A stretch of DNA of 64,000 nucleotides. Origin: DASXHD01 sp036488725. GTDB lineage: Bacteria > Myxococcota_A > Polyangia > Polyangiales > Polyangiaceae. Positions 44,447-53,183 of the stretch are shown here, piece after piece (the stretch's first letter is position 1; each line of letters begins with the position of its first letter). Made by a program: the position numbers and the translations under genes. The notes beneath the pieces were generated by a model. The model was not told where the DNA came from and made no database searches. It saw only the letters and a list, made by a program, of their open reading frames with translations. The stretch lies in NCBI GenBank assembly GCA_036488725.1, contig DASXHD010000111.1, positions 51,100-115,099 on the forward strand. Direction: 5' to 3'.

Positions 44447-44920
44447 ATGACCGCTCCGAAACCCGTCGCGATCCTCGCCGCCGAAGCTCCGCCCCGCACG
44501 AAACCGTCGAATTACCCCGAGCCGTTCGCCTCGCGCATGAAGGGGCGGGAAAAGCGGCCTTTGGGCGATCTCTTCGGTTTGAAAAATTTCGGCGTGAACC
44601 TCACGCGGCTCGCGCCGAACGCTTCGTCCGCGCTTCGACACGCACACTCGAAACAAGACGAATTCGTCTACGTGCTCGAAGGACGCCCGACGCTCCACAC
44701 CGGCGCCGGCAAGACGCGTCTCGCTCCCGGCATGTGCGCCGGGTTTTCAGCGGGCGGCGACGCGCATCGTTTGATCAACGAGACGACCGACGACGTCGTC
44801 TACCTCGAGATCGGCGACCGCACGCCGGGCGACGAAGGCTCGTATCCGGACGACGACATTCGCGCCGAGCTCGTGGGCGGCGCGTGGCGTTTCGTGCACA
44901 AAGACGGCACGCCTTATTGA
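44447..44920 (+). CDS. Cupin-domain protein
   Basis: A 157-residue single cupin. The first motif is partly present (RHAHSKQDEFVYVLEGRPTL) with the metal-binding His pair and Glu; the second is degenerate (MCAGFSAGGDAHRLINETTD). An acidic stretch PGDEGSYPDDD follows. Proteins of this group are often sugar- or metal-binding enzymes of unknown role. It ends 7 nt inside the convergent membrane protein gene. Confidence 0.85.
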   Translation: MTAPKPVAILAAEAPPRTKPSNYPEPFASRMKGREKRPLGDLFGLKNFGVNLTRLAPNASSALRHAHSKQDEFVYVLEGRPTLHTGAGKTRLAPGMCAGFSAGGDAHRLINETTDDVVYLEIGDRTPGDEGSYPDDDIRAELVGGAWRFVHKDGTPY

Positions 44921-45651
44921 GCGCTGAACGGCTCGAGGCCGATTTCGAGCGGCCGCTCGGGCGTCGCGGCCATCTCGAGGTGCGCCTCGCGCGTCGTGCG
45001 GTAGTCGCTCGGCGCGTCCTCGCCGAGCCGTCGCGCGAGGCCGCGCGCGAAGACGAGCTCGTGCGGCGCGATCCACTCGACGCGCACGCGCGCAGGCTCG
45101 CACACCGAGACGCCGCGCTCGGAGAGGAACTGCACGACGTCCTCGCTGCCGTCGATCGTCGGCCACTCGCGCTGGTGATCGCGCGGCATGTGCCAGCGCG
45201 CGCCGTCGAGCTGCACGACGACCTTCGCGCCGGCGCCGTCTTCGAGCGTGATCGCATCGGCGGAGCGACTCTCGAAGAGGATCTTGTCGGGATGGTCCGA
45301 CGCCGTGACGACCACGCGATAAAAAATGCACGGCGGCGCCCCGAGCGGTGCGTGCCGCGCGTGCTCGGTGAAACCGACGAGCCCCGCGGCCGTGACGAGG
45401 CCCGGCTCGAGGCTCGCGAGCGGCGTCGGCATCGCGCCGAGCTTCGCGCGCGGCGTGCGACGCGGGGCACGCCGAATCACTTCGCGCGCGAGGATGCCGA
45501 CCGAGACCATTCCGACCGTCGCGGCGACGAGCGCTTTCACTTGATGCAAGTGCAGCAGAATCCAACCGACGACGATGAGACCGGTTCCGAGGATCAGAAA
45601 GAGCCCGCTGAACGCGCAACCGAAGCCGTCGTCGTCGTCGTCGTCCAGCAC
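44914..45651 (-). CDS. Two-pass membrane protein with GIDE-like domain
   Basis: A 245-residue protein starting at GTG 45651, immediately after the TGA of the ligase gene (TGAGTG), so it is likely co-translated. After an acidic head (VLDDDDDDG) two hydrophobic segments appear (SGLFLILGTGLIVVGWILL, ALVAATVGMVSVGILA). The rest resembles the extracytoplasmic GIDE domain known from mitochondrial E3 ligases and bacterial relatives (GLVGFTEHARHAPLGAPPC, FYRVVVTASDH, ITLEDGAGAKVVVQLDGARW). The domain call is by resemblance only. Confidence 0.7.
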   Translation of the reverse strand: MLDDDDDDGFGCAFSGLFLILGTGLIVVGWILLHLHQVKALVAATVGMVSVGILAREVIRRAPRRTPRAKLGAMPTPLASLEPGLVTAAGLVGFTEHARHAPLGAPPCIFYRVVVTASDHPDKILFESRSADAITLEDGAGAKVVVQLDGARWHMPRDHQREWPTIDGSEDVVQFLSERGVSVCEPARVRVEWIAPHELVFARGLARRLGEDAPSDYRTTREAHLEMAATPERPLEIGLEPFSAQ

Positions 45652-46728
45652 TCAGCCTCCGAAAATCTTGGCGACCTCGTACGGCGGCGTCACGTCGAGC
45701 TGGGCGTAGGTGCAATCTTTCGGTTCTTTGTCGGGTCGCCATCGCTTGAAGTGCGTCGCGTGGCGGAAGCGGCGGCCCTGCATGTGATCGAACGAGACCT
45801 CGCACACGCGCTCGGGGCGAAGCGGCTCCCACGACAAATCTTTGTTCGCGTTCCAACGGCTCTTCATGCCGGGTTTTCGCTGCGCGGCTTGCGCGTCGTC
45901 GTGCTCTTTCCAGTCGGCCCACGGGTGATTCGCGAGCGCGTTCTCGCGGAGCGGCGCGAGCTCGGCGACGAGCTCCTTGCGACGCTCGGTCTTGAACGAC
46001 GAGCAGATGCCGACGTGCTGCAGGTCCCCGCTGTCGTCGTAGAGGCCGAGCAAGAACGAGCCGATCGCTTCTTCCTTCGAGCCCTTGTACCAGCGGAACC
46101 CGGCGAGCACGCAGTCGCACGTGCGCTCGTGCTTGATCTTGAGCATCGTGCGCTTGCCGGGCGAGTAGACGAGATTTTCGTCTTTCGCGACGACGCCGTC
46201 GAGGCCCGCGCCTTCGAAGCGATTGAACCAATCCGTCGCGAGCGCGCGGTCGCGCGTCGCGGGCGTCAGGTAAATCGGCGGCGTCGCTTTGCCGAGCGCG
46301 GCCTCGAGGCTCGCGCGGCGTTCTTTTTGCGGGCGCGCGCGAAGATCGTCTTCGCCGAGCGCGAGCATGTCGAACGCGACGTACGACGCGGGCCACTGCG
46401 ACGCGAGCATCTTGATGCGCGACTCGGCCGGGTGAATGCGCTGAAGCAGCGCCTCGAACTGGAGCGCGCCGTCGCGCGCGATCACGATTTCGCCGTCGAG
46501 CACGCAGCGCTCGGGGATCTGCGCGCGGAGCGGTGCGGCGAGCTCGGGAAAGTAACGCTGGAGCGGCTTGAGATCGCGGCTCTGAATCTGAACGTCGTCG
46601 CCGTCGCGAAAAACGATCGCGCGAAACCCGTCCCACTTGGGCTCGAAGATGAAATTCTCGCTCTCGGGAATGCCGCTCGTGAGCTTGGCGAGCATCGGCT
46701 CGATCGGCGGTTGGAAAGGGAGCTTCAT
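45652..46728 (-). CDS. ATP-dependent DNA ligase
   Basis: A 358-residue ATP-dependent DNA ligase of the LigC/LigD class. The adenylation domain has the nucleophile K31 in FEPKWDGFRAIVF, CVLDGEIV, VAFDMLAL, GLDGVVAKDENLVYSPGKR and KIKHERTCDCV; an OB fold follows (FLLGLYDDSGDLQHVGICS, FRHATHFKRWRPDK). Such enzymes seal nicks in end joining or base repair. It starts at ATG 46728, overlapping the upstream gene's TGA (ATGA). The primase-polymerase part is encoded separately at 43093-44406, so the LigD functions are split. Confidence 0.93.
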   Translation of the reverse strand: MKLPFQPPIEPMLAKLTSGIPESENFIFEPKWDGFRAIVFRDGDDVQIQSRDLKPLQRYFPELAAPLRAQIPERCVLDGEIVIARDGALQFEALLQRIHPAESRIKMLASQWPASYVAFDMLALGEDDLRARPQKERRASLEAALGKATPPIYLTPATRDRALATDWFNRFEGAGLDGVVAKDENLVYSPGKRTMLKIKHERTCDCVLAGFRWYKGSKEEAIGSFLLGLYDDSGDLQHVGICSSFKTERRKELVAELAPLRENALANHPWADWKEHDDAQAAQRKPGMKSRWNANKDLSWEPLRPERVCEVSFDHMQGRRFRHATHFKRWRPDKEPKDCTYAQLDVTPPYEVAKIFGG

Positions 46729-47477
46729 AGTTTGGCCGTCCACTTGTAGCCGCCGCCCGGCTTGCTCGTGAGCTCGACGTTGCCGTGCATCGGTTTCTTG
46801 TCGCGCGTCGTGAACGTGCACGTCGCCTTGCCGCCGCTGAACACGACCGGACCCGCGCCGCAATCGACGTCGACGCCGCTCGGGTGCTTGGCCTTCGCCG
46901 TGTCGCCGACCGATTTCGTGAGGTCGGCGGACAGGTCTTCGCCCTTTCCCACCGGCGCGTCGAGCGTGGTCGACCACTCACCCCACGTGCCGTCGGTGTC
47001 GACTTTGGTGCGCTCGACCTGCGCGGTCACGCTCGCGCCGTTGTCGCCCGCGAGCGTGCAGCTCGTCTTCGTGTCGGCGTCGGCGATCTCGGGACAAGTG
47101 CACTTCGTGAACGCGAACTTGGCGTAATTTTTCTCGAGCGACTTTTCGACTTCTTGGCGATTGGTGAGCACCGGCGCCGGCGGCACGATCGGCGTCGGCT
47201 CGTAACACATCTCTTCGCGCGAGCTCGAGCCGGGGAAGCGCGTGACCGTGCCCGAGCAGCTCGACGCGCCTTTCATCGCGGTGAAGGCGAACGTGAACGG
47301 ACCTTTGAACGTGACCTTCGGGCTCGCGTATCCGTCGGCCTCGAGATCGGAGCGCACCGTCGCCCACGATTTGAGCACCCAAAGGCCCGGAACGAGAACG
47401 AGCAGCGCGACGACCCCGAGAGCGATGAGCCCGGGCCCCAAGCTCGAGCGTGGCTTCGGCGTCGGCGCGTAGTTCAC
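46725..47477 (-). CDS. Membrane-anchored hypothetical protein, cysteine-containing
   Basis: A 250-residue protein with a short cytoplasmic head, one anchor (LIALGVVALLVLVPGLWVL) and an exported domain. The domain holds several cysteine pairs (ASSCSGTV, EEMCYEP, FTKCTCPEIA, TSCTLAG, DVDCGAG, KATCTF), suggesting disulfides and a duplicated DUF4333-like fold (SVTAQVERTKV, KATCTFTTRDKK). It is translationally coupled to the DNA ligase gene, which is unexpected for an exported protein. Its start at ATG 47477 lies 26 nt from the divergent AlkB-like gene. Confidence 0.7.
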   Translation of the reverse strand: MNYAPTPKPRSSLGPGLIALGVVALLVLVPGLWVLKSWATVRSDLEADGYASPKVTFKGPFTFAFTAMKGASSCSGTVTRFPGSSSREEMCYEPTPIVPPAPVLTNRQEVEKSLEKNYAKFAFTKCTCPEIADADTKTSCTLAGDNGASVTAQVERTKVDTDGTWGEWSTTLDAPVGKGEDLSADLTKSVGDTAKAKHPSGVDVDCGAGPVVFSGGKATCTFTTRDKKPMHGNVELTSKPGGGYKWTAKL

Positions 47478-47503
47478 GTGCGGATGCTACACGAACGTCG
47501 ACG

Positions 47504-48109
47504 ATGAAGTGCAGCACGCTTCAGCTCGGTTTGTTCGCGCGCGAGCCGCTCGCGATCGACGAGACGTTCGCGCGCGCCGAACGCGTGGAGCTCGGACCGA
47601 ACGCGTGGGTCGAGATCGTGCGCGGGTGGGTCCGCGGCGATCGCGAGCTCTTCGATCACCTCGTCGCGACCGCGCCATGGCGCGACGAAGAGCGCGTCAT
47701 GTACGACCACGTCGTCGCCGTCCCTCGGCGCATCGCCGTGCTCGATCGCTTGCATTCTACAATCATTCGCGTGCGTGAATCGCTGGACGCGCGCTACGCG
47801 ACGAGCTTCGAGCGGATCAGCGTGGCGCACTACCGCGACGGCCGCGACAGCGTCGCGTGGCACGGCGACTATGTCGCGCGCAAGCTCGACACCGCGCTCG
47901 TCGCGACCGTCTCGCTCGGCTCGCCGCGGCGCTTTTTGATTCGGCCCAAAGGCGGCGGCCCGTCGCGCGCGTGGACGCTCTCGGGCGGCGATCTCGTCGT
48001 GATGGGCGGGACGTCGCAACGCACGCACGAGCATTCGGTTCCCAAAGTCGCGAGCGCGGGGCCGCGCGTCGCGCTCATGTTCCGTCCGGTCTGGCACGAG
48101 CCGACGTAA
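47504..48109 (+). CDS. alkB: AlkB-like Fe(II)/2-oxoglutarate dioxygenase
   Basis: A 201-residue dioxygenase of the AlkB family, which removes alkyl groups from DNA or RNA bases by oxidation. It shows YDHVVAVPRRIAVL, ISVAHYRDGRDSVAWHGDYV (iron ligands H120 and D122), VATVSLGSPRRFLIRPK, LSGGDLVVMGGTSQRTHEHS (third ligand H175 or H177) and GPRVALMFR (2-oxoglutarate arginines). I start at ATG 47504 (MKCSTLQLGLF); upstream in-frame sequence is low complexity and overlaps the divergent neighbour. Substrate choice (DNA or other) cannot be read from sequence. Confidence 0.9.
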   Translation: MKCSTLQLGLFAREPLAIDETFARAERVELGPNAWVEIVRGWVRGDRELFDHLVATAPWRDEERVMYDHVVAVPRRIAVLDRLHSTIIRVRESLDARYATSFERISVAHYRDGRDSVAWHGDYVARKLDTALVATVSLGSPRRFLIRPKGGGPSRAWTLSGGDLVVMGGTSQRTHEHSVPKVASAGPRVALMFRPVWHEPT

Positions 48110-48118
48110 GATGATCGC

Positions 48119-49522
48119 ATGCGCCGCTCGGCCCTCGTCGTCCTCGCGATGGTCGCGGTCACCGCGCGCTGCGACACGAAGCCCGGCGCGCGCACGTGCG
48201 TCATCGTGCCGCCGCAAACTGATTTTCGGCTGACGACGAGCGGAACGAATTTCGTCGACAGCCTCGGCCGCATCGTCATCTTGCGCGGCGTCGACGCGGG
48301 CACGCGGAGCAAGTTCGCGCCGTTCGTTCCGTTCGATTTCGGCGACGACTACGAAGGTGCACTTGCAAAATACATGGATCATGCCGCGTCGTGGGGCGTG
48401 GACGTCTTCCGCGTGCCGTGGGTTTGGGCGGCGCTCGAGCCGACGCAAGGTCAAGACGACGCGACGTGGCTCGGTCGCTTCGACGAATTCATCGACGCCG
48501 CGTGGGCGCGCGGAATCTGGACAGTGCTCGACTTTCATCAGGACGTGTACTCCGAAAATTTTTGCGGCGACGGCTTCCCCGGTTGGACGCTGACGAATCC
48601 GCCCGCGCCGCATCACGACTGCGCCGTTTGGTCGACGGCCTACGCGACCGACCCGGTGAAGGCGGCGTTCGATGCCTTCTGGTCGGACGCGGGCGGCGTA
48701 CAAACGGCTTATTTTTCGGCCTGGGACGTGATGATTGCAAGATACAAGGATCGTCCGGGCGTCCTCGGCTTCGAGCCGATCAACGAGTGCTCTGGCGGCT
48801 CGCAAGACGACGACACGTTCTCGGCGACGACGCTCTCGGATTTTTACGCCAAGTTCGTCGCGCACGCGCGCTCGCTCGCGCCCGAGTCGCTCGTCTTCCT
48901 CGAGCCGAGCGGAACGAGCGGCGTGACGCTCGCGACGACGCTCGTGCGCCCGCCCGGCGACGGCATCGTCTTCGCGCCGCACTTCTATCCGCTCGATGCG
49001 CGCCCCGAGAGCGTGCAAGACAACTTGCAAAAGCTCCAAGCGATCGGCGCCGCGTGGAACGTCCCCACGTGGGTCGGCGAGTTCGGCGCGACGAACCTCC
49101 TCGACTCGACGCCCGCGCGCATGCAAGCGACGTGGGCCGCGATGGACGCGCTCGGCGTGAGCGGCACCGAATGGGAGTACAGCACCGCGACCGAGCTCTG
49201 GGACGCCGAGTCGTGGTCGCTCACCGACGCGAGCGGAAACGATCTTCCGGTCGCCGCGGCCATCTTGCGTCCCTACGCGCGCGCGATCGCCGGCACGAGC
49301 CCGTCGATGGGCTTCGACACGACGACGAGCACGTTCTCCCTCGCCTACGCGCCGACCGGCGGCATCACACAAGTCTCGCTGCCCGCTCGCGCGGCGCCGA
49401 ACGGCTGGGACATCGCACTCGAAGGCGCCTGCTGCGACGCAACGACCGTCCCCGGCCAAATGCTCATCCAACCCGATCCAACCGCAACGAACGTATCTCT
49501 CTCCATCACGCCAAAGAATTAG
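48119..49522 (+). CDS. Exported GH5 glycosidase, endoglycoceramidase-like
   Basis: A 467-residue secreted enzyme. After an N-terminal signal (MRRSALVVLAMVAVTARC) it has the GH5 barrel motifs RGVDAGTRSKFAPF, GVDVFRVPWVWAALEP, VLDFHQDVYSENFCGDGFPG (the endoglycoceramidase-type strand 4 region), the acid/base E223 in LGFEPINECSGG, FAPHFYP and the nucleophile E321 in TWVGEFGATN. A C-terminal beta domain (about 390-467) follows. Endoglycoceramidases cut the bond between oligosaccharide and ceramide. It starts 9 nt after the AlkB-like gene, so co-transcription is possible. Confidence 0.85.
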   Translation: MRRSALVVLAMVAVTARCDTKPGARTCVIVPPQTDFRLTTSGTNFVDSLGRIVILRGVDAGTRSKFAPFVPFDFGDDYEGALAKYMDHAASWGVDVFRVPWVWAALEPTQGQDDATWLGRFDEFIDAAWARGIWTVLDFHQDVYSENFCGDGFPGWTLTNPPAPHHDCAVWSTAYATDPVKAAFDAFWSDAGGVQTAYFSAWDVMIARYKDRPGVLGFEPINECSGGSQDDDTFSATTLSDFYAKFVAHARSLAPESLVFLEPSGTSGVTLATTLVRPPGDGIVFAPHFYPLDARPESVQDNLQKLQAIGAAWNVPTWVGEFGATNLLDSTPARMQATWAAMDALGVSGTEWEYSTATELWDAESWSLTDASGNDLPVAAAILRPYARAIAGTSPSMGFDTTTSTFSLAYAPTGGITQVSLPARAAPNGWDIALEGACCDATTVPGQMLIQPDPTATNVSLSITPKN

Positions 49523-51255
49523 GAAGCGCGCGCCGCGCGATGCTCACGGACGCGCTCGAGCGGCTGCGCGGTCAAGACGTGCTCTTTGCCGAGCCAACCG
49601 CGGCGCGCGATGCCGACGCCGAATTTCAAGAACGTGAGCTCGCGCGTCGAGTGCGCGTCCGAGTCGATGACCACGCGCACGCCCATCTCGCGCGCCATGC
49701 GCAGGCCGTTCTCCGGCACGTCGAGGCGAAGCGGCGAGGAGTTGAGCTCGATCGCGACGCCGGTTTTCGCGAGCGCGCGGAGCACAGCCTCGAGATCCAG
49801 ATCGCTCCCGTCGCGCTGGCCGAGCATGCGCCCGAACGGGTGACCGAGCGCGTCGATGCGGCCCGACTCGATCGCGCGGACGACGCGCTTGGTCATCTCT
49901 TCGCGCGGCATGCCGAGCTTGGAGTGCACGCTCCCGACGACCCAGTCGAGCTTCGGAAGATCGTCGGCGAGGTCGAGCGATCCGTCGCCGAGAATGTCGG
50001 TCTCGATGCCCGCGAGCACGCGAATCGTGTCGCCGACCTTTTCGTCGACCGCGCGAATGTTCTTCACGTGCTCGCGCAGGCGCTCCGCCGAGAGACCGTT
50101 TGCGATCGTGAGCGACACCGAGTGATCGGTGATGGCGATGTACTTGCGACCGGCCTCGCGCGCCGCGAGCGCCATCTCTTCGATGCTCGCGCGCCCGTCG
50201 CTCTCGGTCGTGTGCATGTGGAGATCGCCGATCAGGTCGGCGAGCTCGACGAGCACGGGCAGCGCGTTCGCCTTGGCCGCTTCGATTTCGCCCCGATTTT
50301 CCCTGATTTCAGGCGGCATCCACCGAAGACCGATCGCCTCGTAGACGGCTTCTTCGGTCTGACCAGCGATTGATTTTTCGTCCGGATCGAAGACGCCGTA
50401 CTCGCTCACTTTGAGTTTTTTCTTCACCGCGAGCGTGCGCATCGCGACGTTGTGATCTTTCGATCCGGTGAAGTATTGCATCGCTGCGCCGAACGATGCG
50501 GGCGGCACGACGCGCAAGTCGGATTGGATTCCGCTCCGCAGGACGACGCTCGTCTTGGTCTCGCCGCGCGCGAGGACTTCGGCGACTTGAGGCATCGACG
50601 CGAACGACTCCATGATGGCCGGCGCGGCCGAGGCGTCGGCGGCGACGAGCACGTCGAGATCGCCGACCGTCTCGCGCCGCCGCCGCAAGCTCCCGGCGAA
50701 CTCGCACTGCACGACGCCCGGGACGGCGCGCATGCGCGCGACGATGCCTTCGGCGATCCCGAGCGCTTCGGCCATCGGCCAACGCTTGGGCGCCGACGCG
50801 CGCGCGCGCCACGCGGCGATCGACGTGAGCAGCTTCTCTTCGCGCTTCTGTCCGAAGCGCGGCAGGTCCCTGAGCTTTCCTTCTTTCGCGGCCGCCTCGA
50901 GCGCGTCGACGGTCGTGATGCCGCGCTCTTTCCAAACTTGCTGCGCCGTCTTCACGCCCATGCCCGGAACGTTCATGAGCTCGGCCACGCCGGGCGGGAG
51001 CTTCGCGCGAGCTTTCTCGAGATCGTCGAGCTTGCCCGTCTCGACGAGCTCGGTGATTCGCCGCACGGCGCCGTCGCCGATCCCGGCAGTTTTTCCGAGC
51101 GTGCCCGCTTTCACTTTCGGCGCGATCGCCTCGCCCATTCCTTCGATCGCGCGCGCCGCGGCGCGAAACGCGCGCACTTTGAACGGCACCTCGCCGAGCA
51201 GCTCGAGCACGTCGGCCAGATCGAGGAACGCAGCCGCGATGGCGTCGTTGTCCAC
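49519..51255 (-). CDS. polX: DNA polymerase/3'-5' exonuclease PolX
   Basis: A 578-residue PolX with all expected parts: two helix-hairpin-helix segments (GKTAGIGDGAVRRITELVET, LMNVPGMGVKTAQQVWKE), the polymerase site (FAGSLRRRRETVGDLDVLV, D199/D201, with D246 in SDLRVV), and a C-terminal PHP nuclease whose metal motifs are intact (GDLHMHTTESDG with H346/H348, AITDHSVSL, VVGSVHS, ALGHPFGR, DSDAHST). PolX fills short gaps in base repair and end joining. The 252-nt gap upstream (51256-51507) holds no gene that I can support; an imperfect inverted repeat of mostly G and C lies near 51407-51445. Confidence 0.95.
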   Translation of the reverse strand: MDNDAIAAAFLDLADVLELLGEVPFKVRAFRAAARAIEGMGEAIAPKVKAGTLGKTAGIGDGAVRRITELVETGKLDDLEKARAKLPPGVAELMNVPGMGVKTAQQVWKERGITTVDALEAAAKEGKLRDLPRFGQKREEKLLTSIAAWRARASAPKRWPMAEALGIAEGIVARMRAVPGVVQCEFAGSLRRRRETVGDLDVLVAADASAAPAIMESFASMPQVAEVLARGETKTSVVLRSGIQSDLRVVPPASFGAAMQYFTGSKDHNVAMRTLAVKKKLKVSEYGVFDPDEKSIAGQTEEAVYEAIGLRWMPPEIRENRGEIEAAKANALPVLVELADLIGDLHMHTTESDGRASIEEMALAAREAGRKYIAITDHSVSLTIANGLSAERLREHVKNIRAVDEKVGDTIRVLAGIETDILGDGSLDLADDLPKLDWVVGSVHSKLGMPREEMTKRVVRAIESGRIDALGHPFGRMLGQRDGSDLDLEAVLRALAKTGVAIELNSSPLRLDVPENGLRMAREMGVRVVIDSDAHSTRELTFLKFGVGIARRGWLGKEHVLTAQPLERVREHRAARAS

Positions 51256-51507
51256 GGCCTAAGACTCCAAAAGCCGCGCGACCTGATGGTTTCGCGCGGT
51301 CGCTGCAGCGAGAAACGCGGCAGCGTCGATGGACCGGCCGAGCCGGCGCCAGGCCCGGCGTGGGATGCAACTGCGGCGAGGGTCACGCCGCCGGCGCGCG
51401 CCGAAAGTGCCAAGCGGCGGCCTGGCCGCGCGCTTGCCGCTGCCGCGCGTCGTCGTCGCTGCCTCTGCAAGACTCGATCGCCTCAATCGCTTCCGAGTCT
51501 AGCAGGC

Positions 51508-52404
51508 ATGCGCGTTGCGATCTCGATGCGCATGCACCGACTCGAGAACGGCGACGTCGAGCTCGCCGCGTCGACCGAATTCGGCCCGCGTGTGCTCGAG
51601 TATCGTCGCCGCGGCGGCGAGAACGTGTTCGGCCGCGTCCCCGAAACGCAGGGCGTCGAGACGCCATTCGGAACATGGCACAGCCGCGGGGGCCACCGTC
51701 TGTGGCACGCGCCGGAAGATCGCGTTCGCACGTATTACCCCGACAACGCGCCAGTCGCCGTGCGCGGCGGCACGCACATGGTCGTGCTCACGCAGGCCGT
51801 CGAGCCGCACACGCTTCTCGAAAAAGAAATCGCGCTCGAGCTCGCGACCTCGGGCACGCGCGTCCGCGTCACGCATCGCATCCGCAATCGCGGCGGCTTC
51901 GACGTCGAGCTCGCGCTCTGGGCGATCTCGGTGATGCGGCCGGGCGGATGCGCGTTCATCGCGCAGCCGAAGTACGTGTCGCACGACGTCGAGCTCGCGC
52001 CGGCGCGACCCATCGTGACGTGGCCGTTCACGCAGATGGACGATCCGCGTTTCGCGTGGGGCGCGCGATTCATTCGGCTGCGCCAGGACCCGTCGCGCTC
52101 CGAACCGGAAAAAATCGGCGCGTACGATCGCGCGGGGTTCGTCGCGTACGCGTCGGGCGAGGATCTCTTCGTCAAACGTCACGAGCCGCAACCCGGGGCC
52201 CACGTCGACTTCGGTTGCAACGTCGAGCTTTGGGTCGACTCGGGCATCCTCGAAGCCGAGACGCTCTCGCCCATCGTGCGCATTCCGCCCGGTGGCGAAG
52301 CGCAGCACGTGGAGGTTTGGTCGCTGGCGCGTTGCGACGAAGACCTCTCGCATGCGAGCGACGACGTCGTCGCCGCGGCGATCGATCAAGCGTGCGTGAA
52401 GTGA
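51508..52404 (+). CDS. DUF4380-like galactose-mutarotase-fold protein
   Basis: A 298-residue protein starting at ATG 51508. Its features, ELAASTEFGPRVLEY, GGENVFGRVPE, WHSRGGHRLWHAPED, YYPDNAPVAVRG, VRVTHRIRNRGGFDVELALW and ARFIRLRQD, match the DUF4380 group, beta-sandwich proteins related to aldose epimerases. No obvious catalytic His/Glu pair is conserved, so a sugar-binding role is possible. It converges with the hydrolase gene, overlapping 19 nt. Confidence 0.8.
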   Translation: MRVAISMRMHRLENGDVELAASTEFGPRVLEYRRRGGENVFGRVPETQGVETPFGTWHSRGGHRLWHAPEDRVRTYYPDNAPVAVRGGTHMVVLTQAVEPHTLLEKEIALELATSGTRVRVTHRIRNRGGFDVELALWAISVMRPGGCAFIAQPKYVSHDVELAPARPIVTWPFTQMDDPRFAWGARFIRLRQDPSRSEPEKIGAYDRAGFVAYASGEDLFVKRHEPQPGAHVDFGCNVELWVDSGILEAETLSPIVRIPPGGEAQHVEVWSLARCDEDLSHASDDVVAAAIDQACVK

Positions 52405-53183
52405 GCGAGGACTCGCGCGGCCGTTTCGTCGGGCGCCTCGGCGGAGACGTCGTGGCCGGCGTCGACTGCCGCGAACCTCCCATGCGGGACGCCGCGCGCG
52501 AGCGCGAGCTGCTCGTCGGGCTCGAGGATGGCGTCGCGAAACCCGGCGAGCACGAGCGTTTCGGCGCGAAGGTGCGCGAGACGTTTGCGCGCGTCGTGCG
52601 AGAGCGCCGCGAGGGCGCACGTGACGAGCGCACGACGCGAGGCCGGCCGCTCGGCGGCGCACGCGCGAATCGCCGCGACGCGGTCGGGCCAGCGCTCGCG
52701 AAACGAAGCCGACAGCGTGTGGCTCGCGAGGCACGCTTCGACCGCGCGCCCGCGCCGCGCCAAGCACCGCGCGACGTCCGCGAGGTGCAGCGGGTCGTGA
52801 CGAAAAGCTCCGCCCCACGCGGCAGTCGACGCGAGCACCAAGCGCTCGACGCGATCGGGCGCGTCGAGCGCGAGCCACGTCGCGACCATGCCGCCGAGCG
52901 AAAGCCCGTAAACGTGCGCGCGTTCGATCGCGAGCGCGTCGAGGACGGAGAGCGCGTCGCGCGCCATCGCTCGCGTCGACGACAAGCGCGCGGCGCTCGA
53001 ATCCCCGCTGCCGCGCGGGTCGAAAGCGATCACGCGCAGCGAACGCGCGAGCGCCGTAGCGAATCCGTTCCAGGACGCGCGCCATCCGCCGAGCGGACGC
53101 AAGAGAAGAACCGCAGGCGCGCGCTCTGGCCCACTCACGTCGACCGCGAGCCGGCCGCCGTCGGGCAGTTCGACGAGCCTCAC
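52386..53183 (-). CDS. Alpha/beta hydrolase
   Basis: A 265-residue cytoplasmic hydrolase starting at GTG 53183, overlapping the acyltransferase stop (GTGA). The catalytic triad is visible: S95 in VYGLSLGGMVATW, the acid in AGFRDAILEPDE and the histidine in VDAGHDVSAE, with DPRGSGDSS beside the oxyanion hole. It resembles 3-oxoadipate enol-lactonase-like and other small-ester hydrolases. It is the last gene of the acyl-CoA dehydrogenase operon; the substrate is probably an acyl ester or thioester, by inference. Confidence 0.88.
   Translation of the reverse strand: MRLVELPDGGRLAVDVSGPERAPAVLLLRPLGGWRASWNGFATALARSLRVIAFDPRGSGDSSAARLSSTRAMARDALSVLDALAIERAHVYGLSLGGMVATWLALDAPDRVERLVLASTAAWGGAFRHDPLHLADVARCLARRGRAVEACLASHTLSASFRERWPDRVAAIRACAAERPASRRALVTCALAALSHDARKRLAHLRAETLVLAGFRDAILEPDEQLALARGVPHGRFAAVDAGHDVSAEAPDETAARVLAHFTHA

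Noticed and set aside
43093..46728. Complete bacterial NHEJ locus (Ku-LigD)
   Set aside because: Primase-polymerase and ligase are present but no Ku and no LigD phosphoesterase domain appear in the window.
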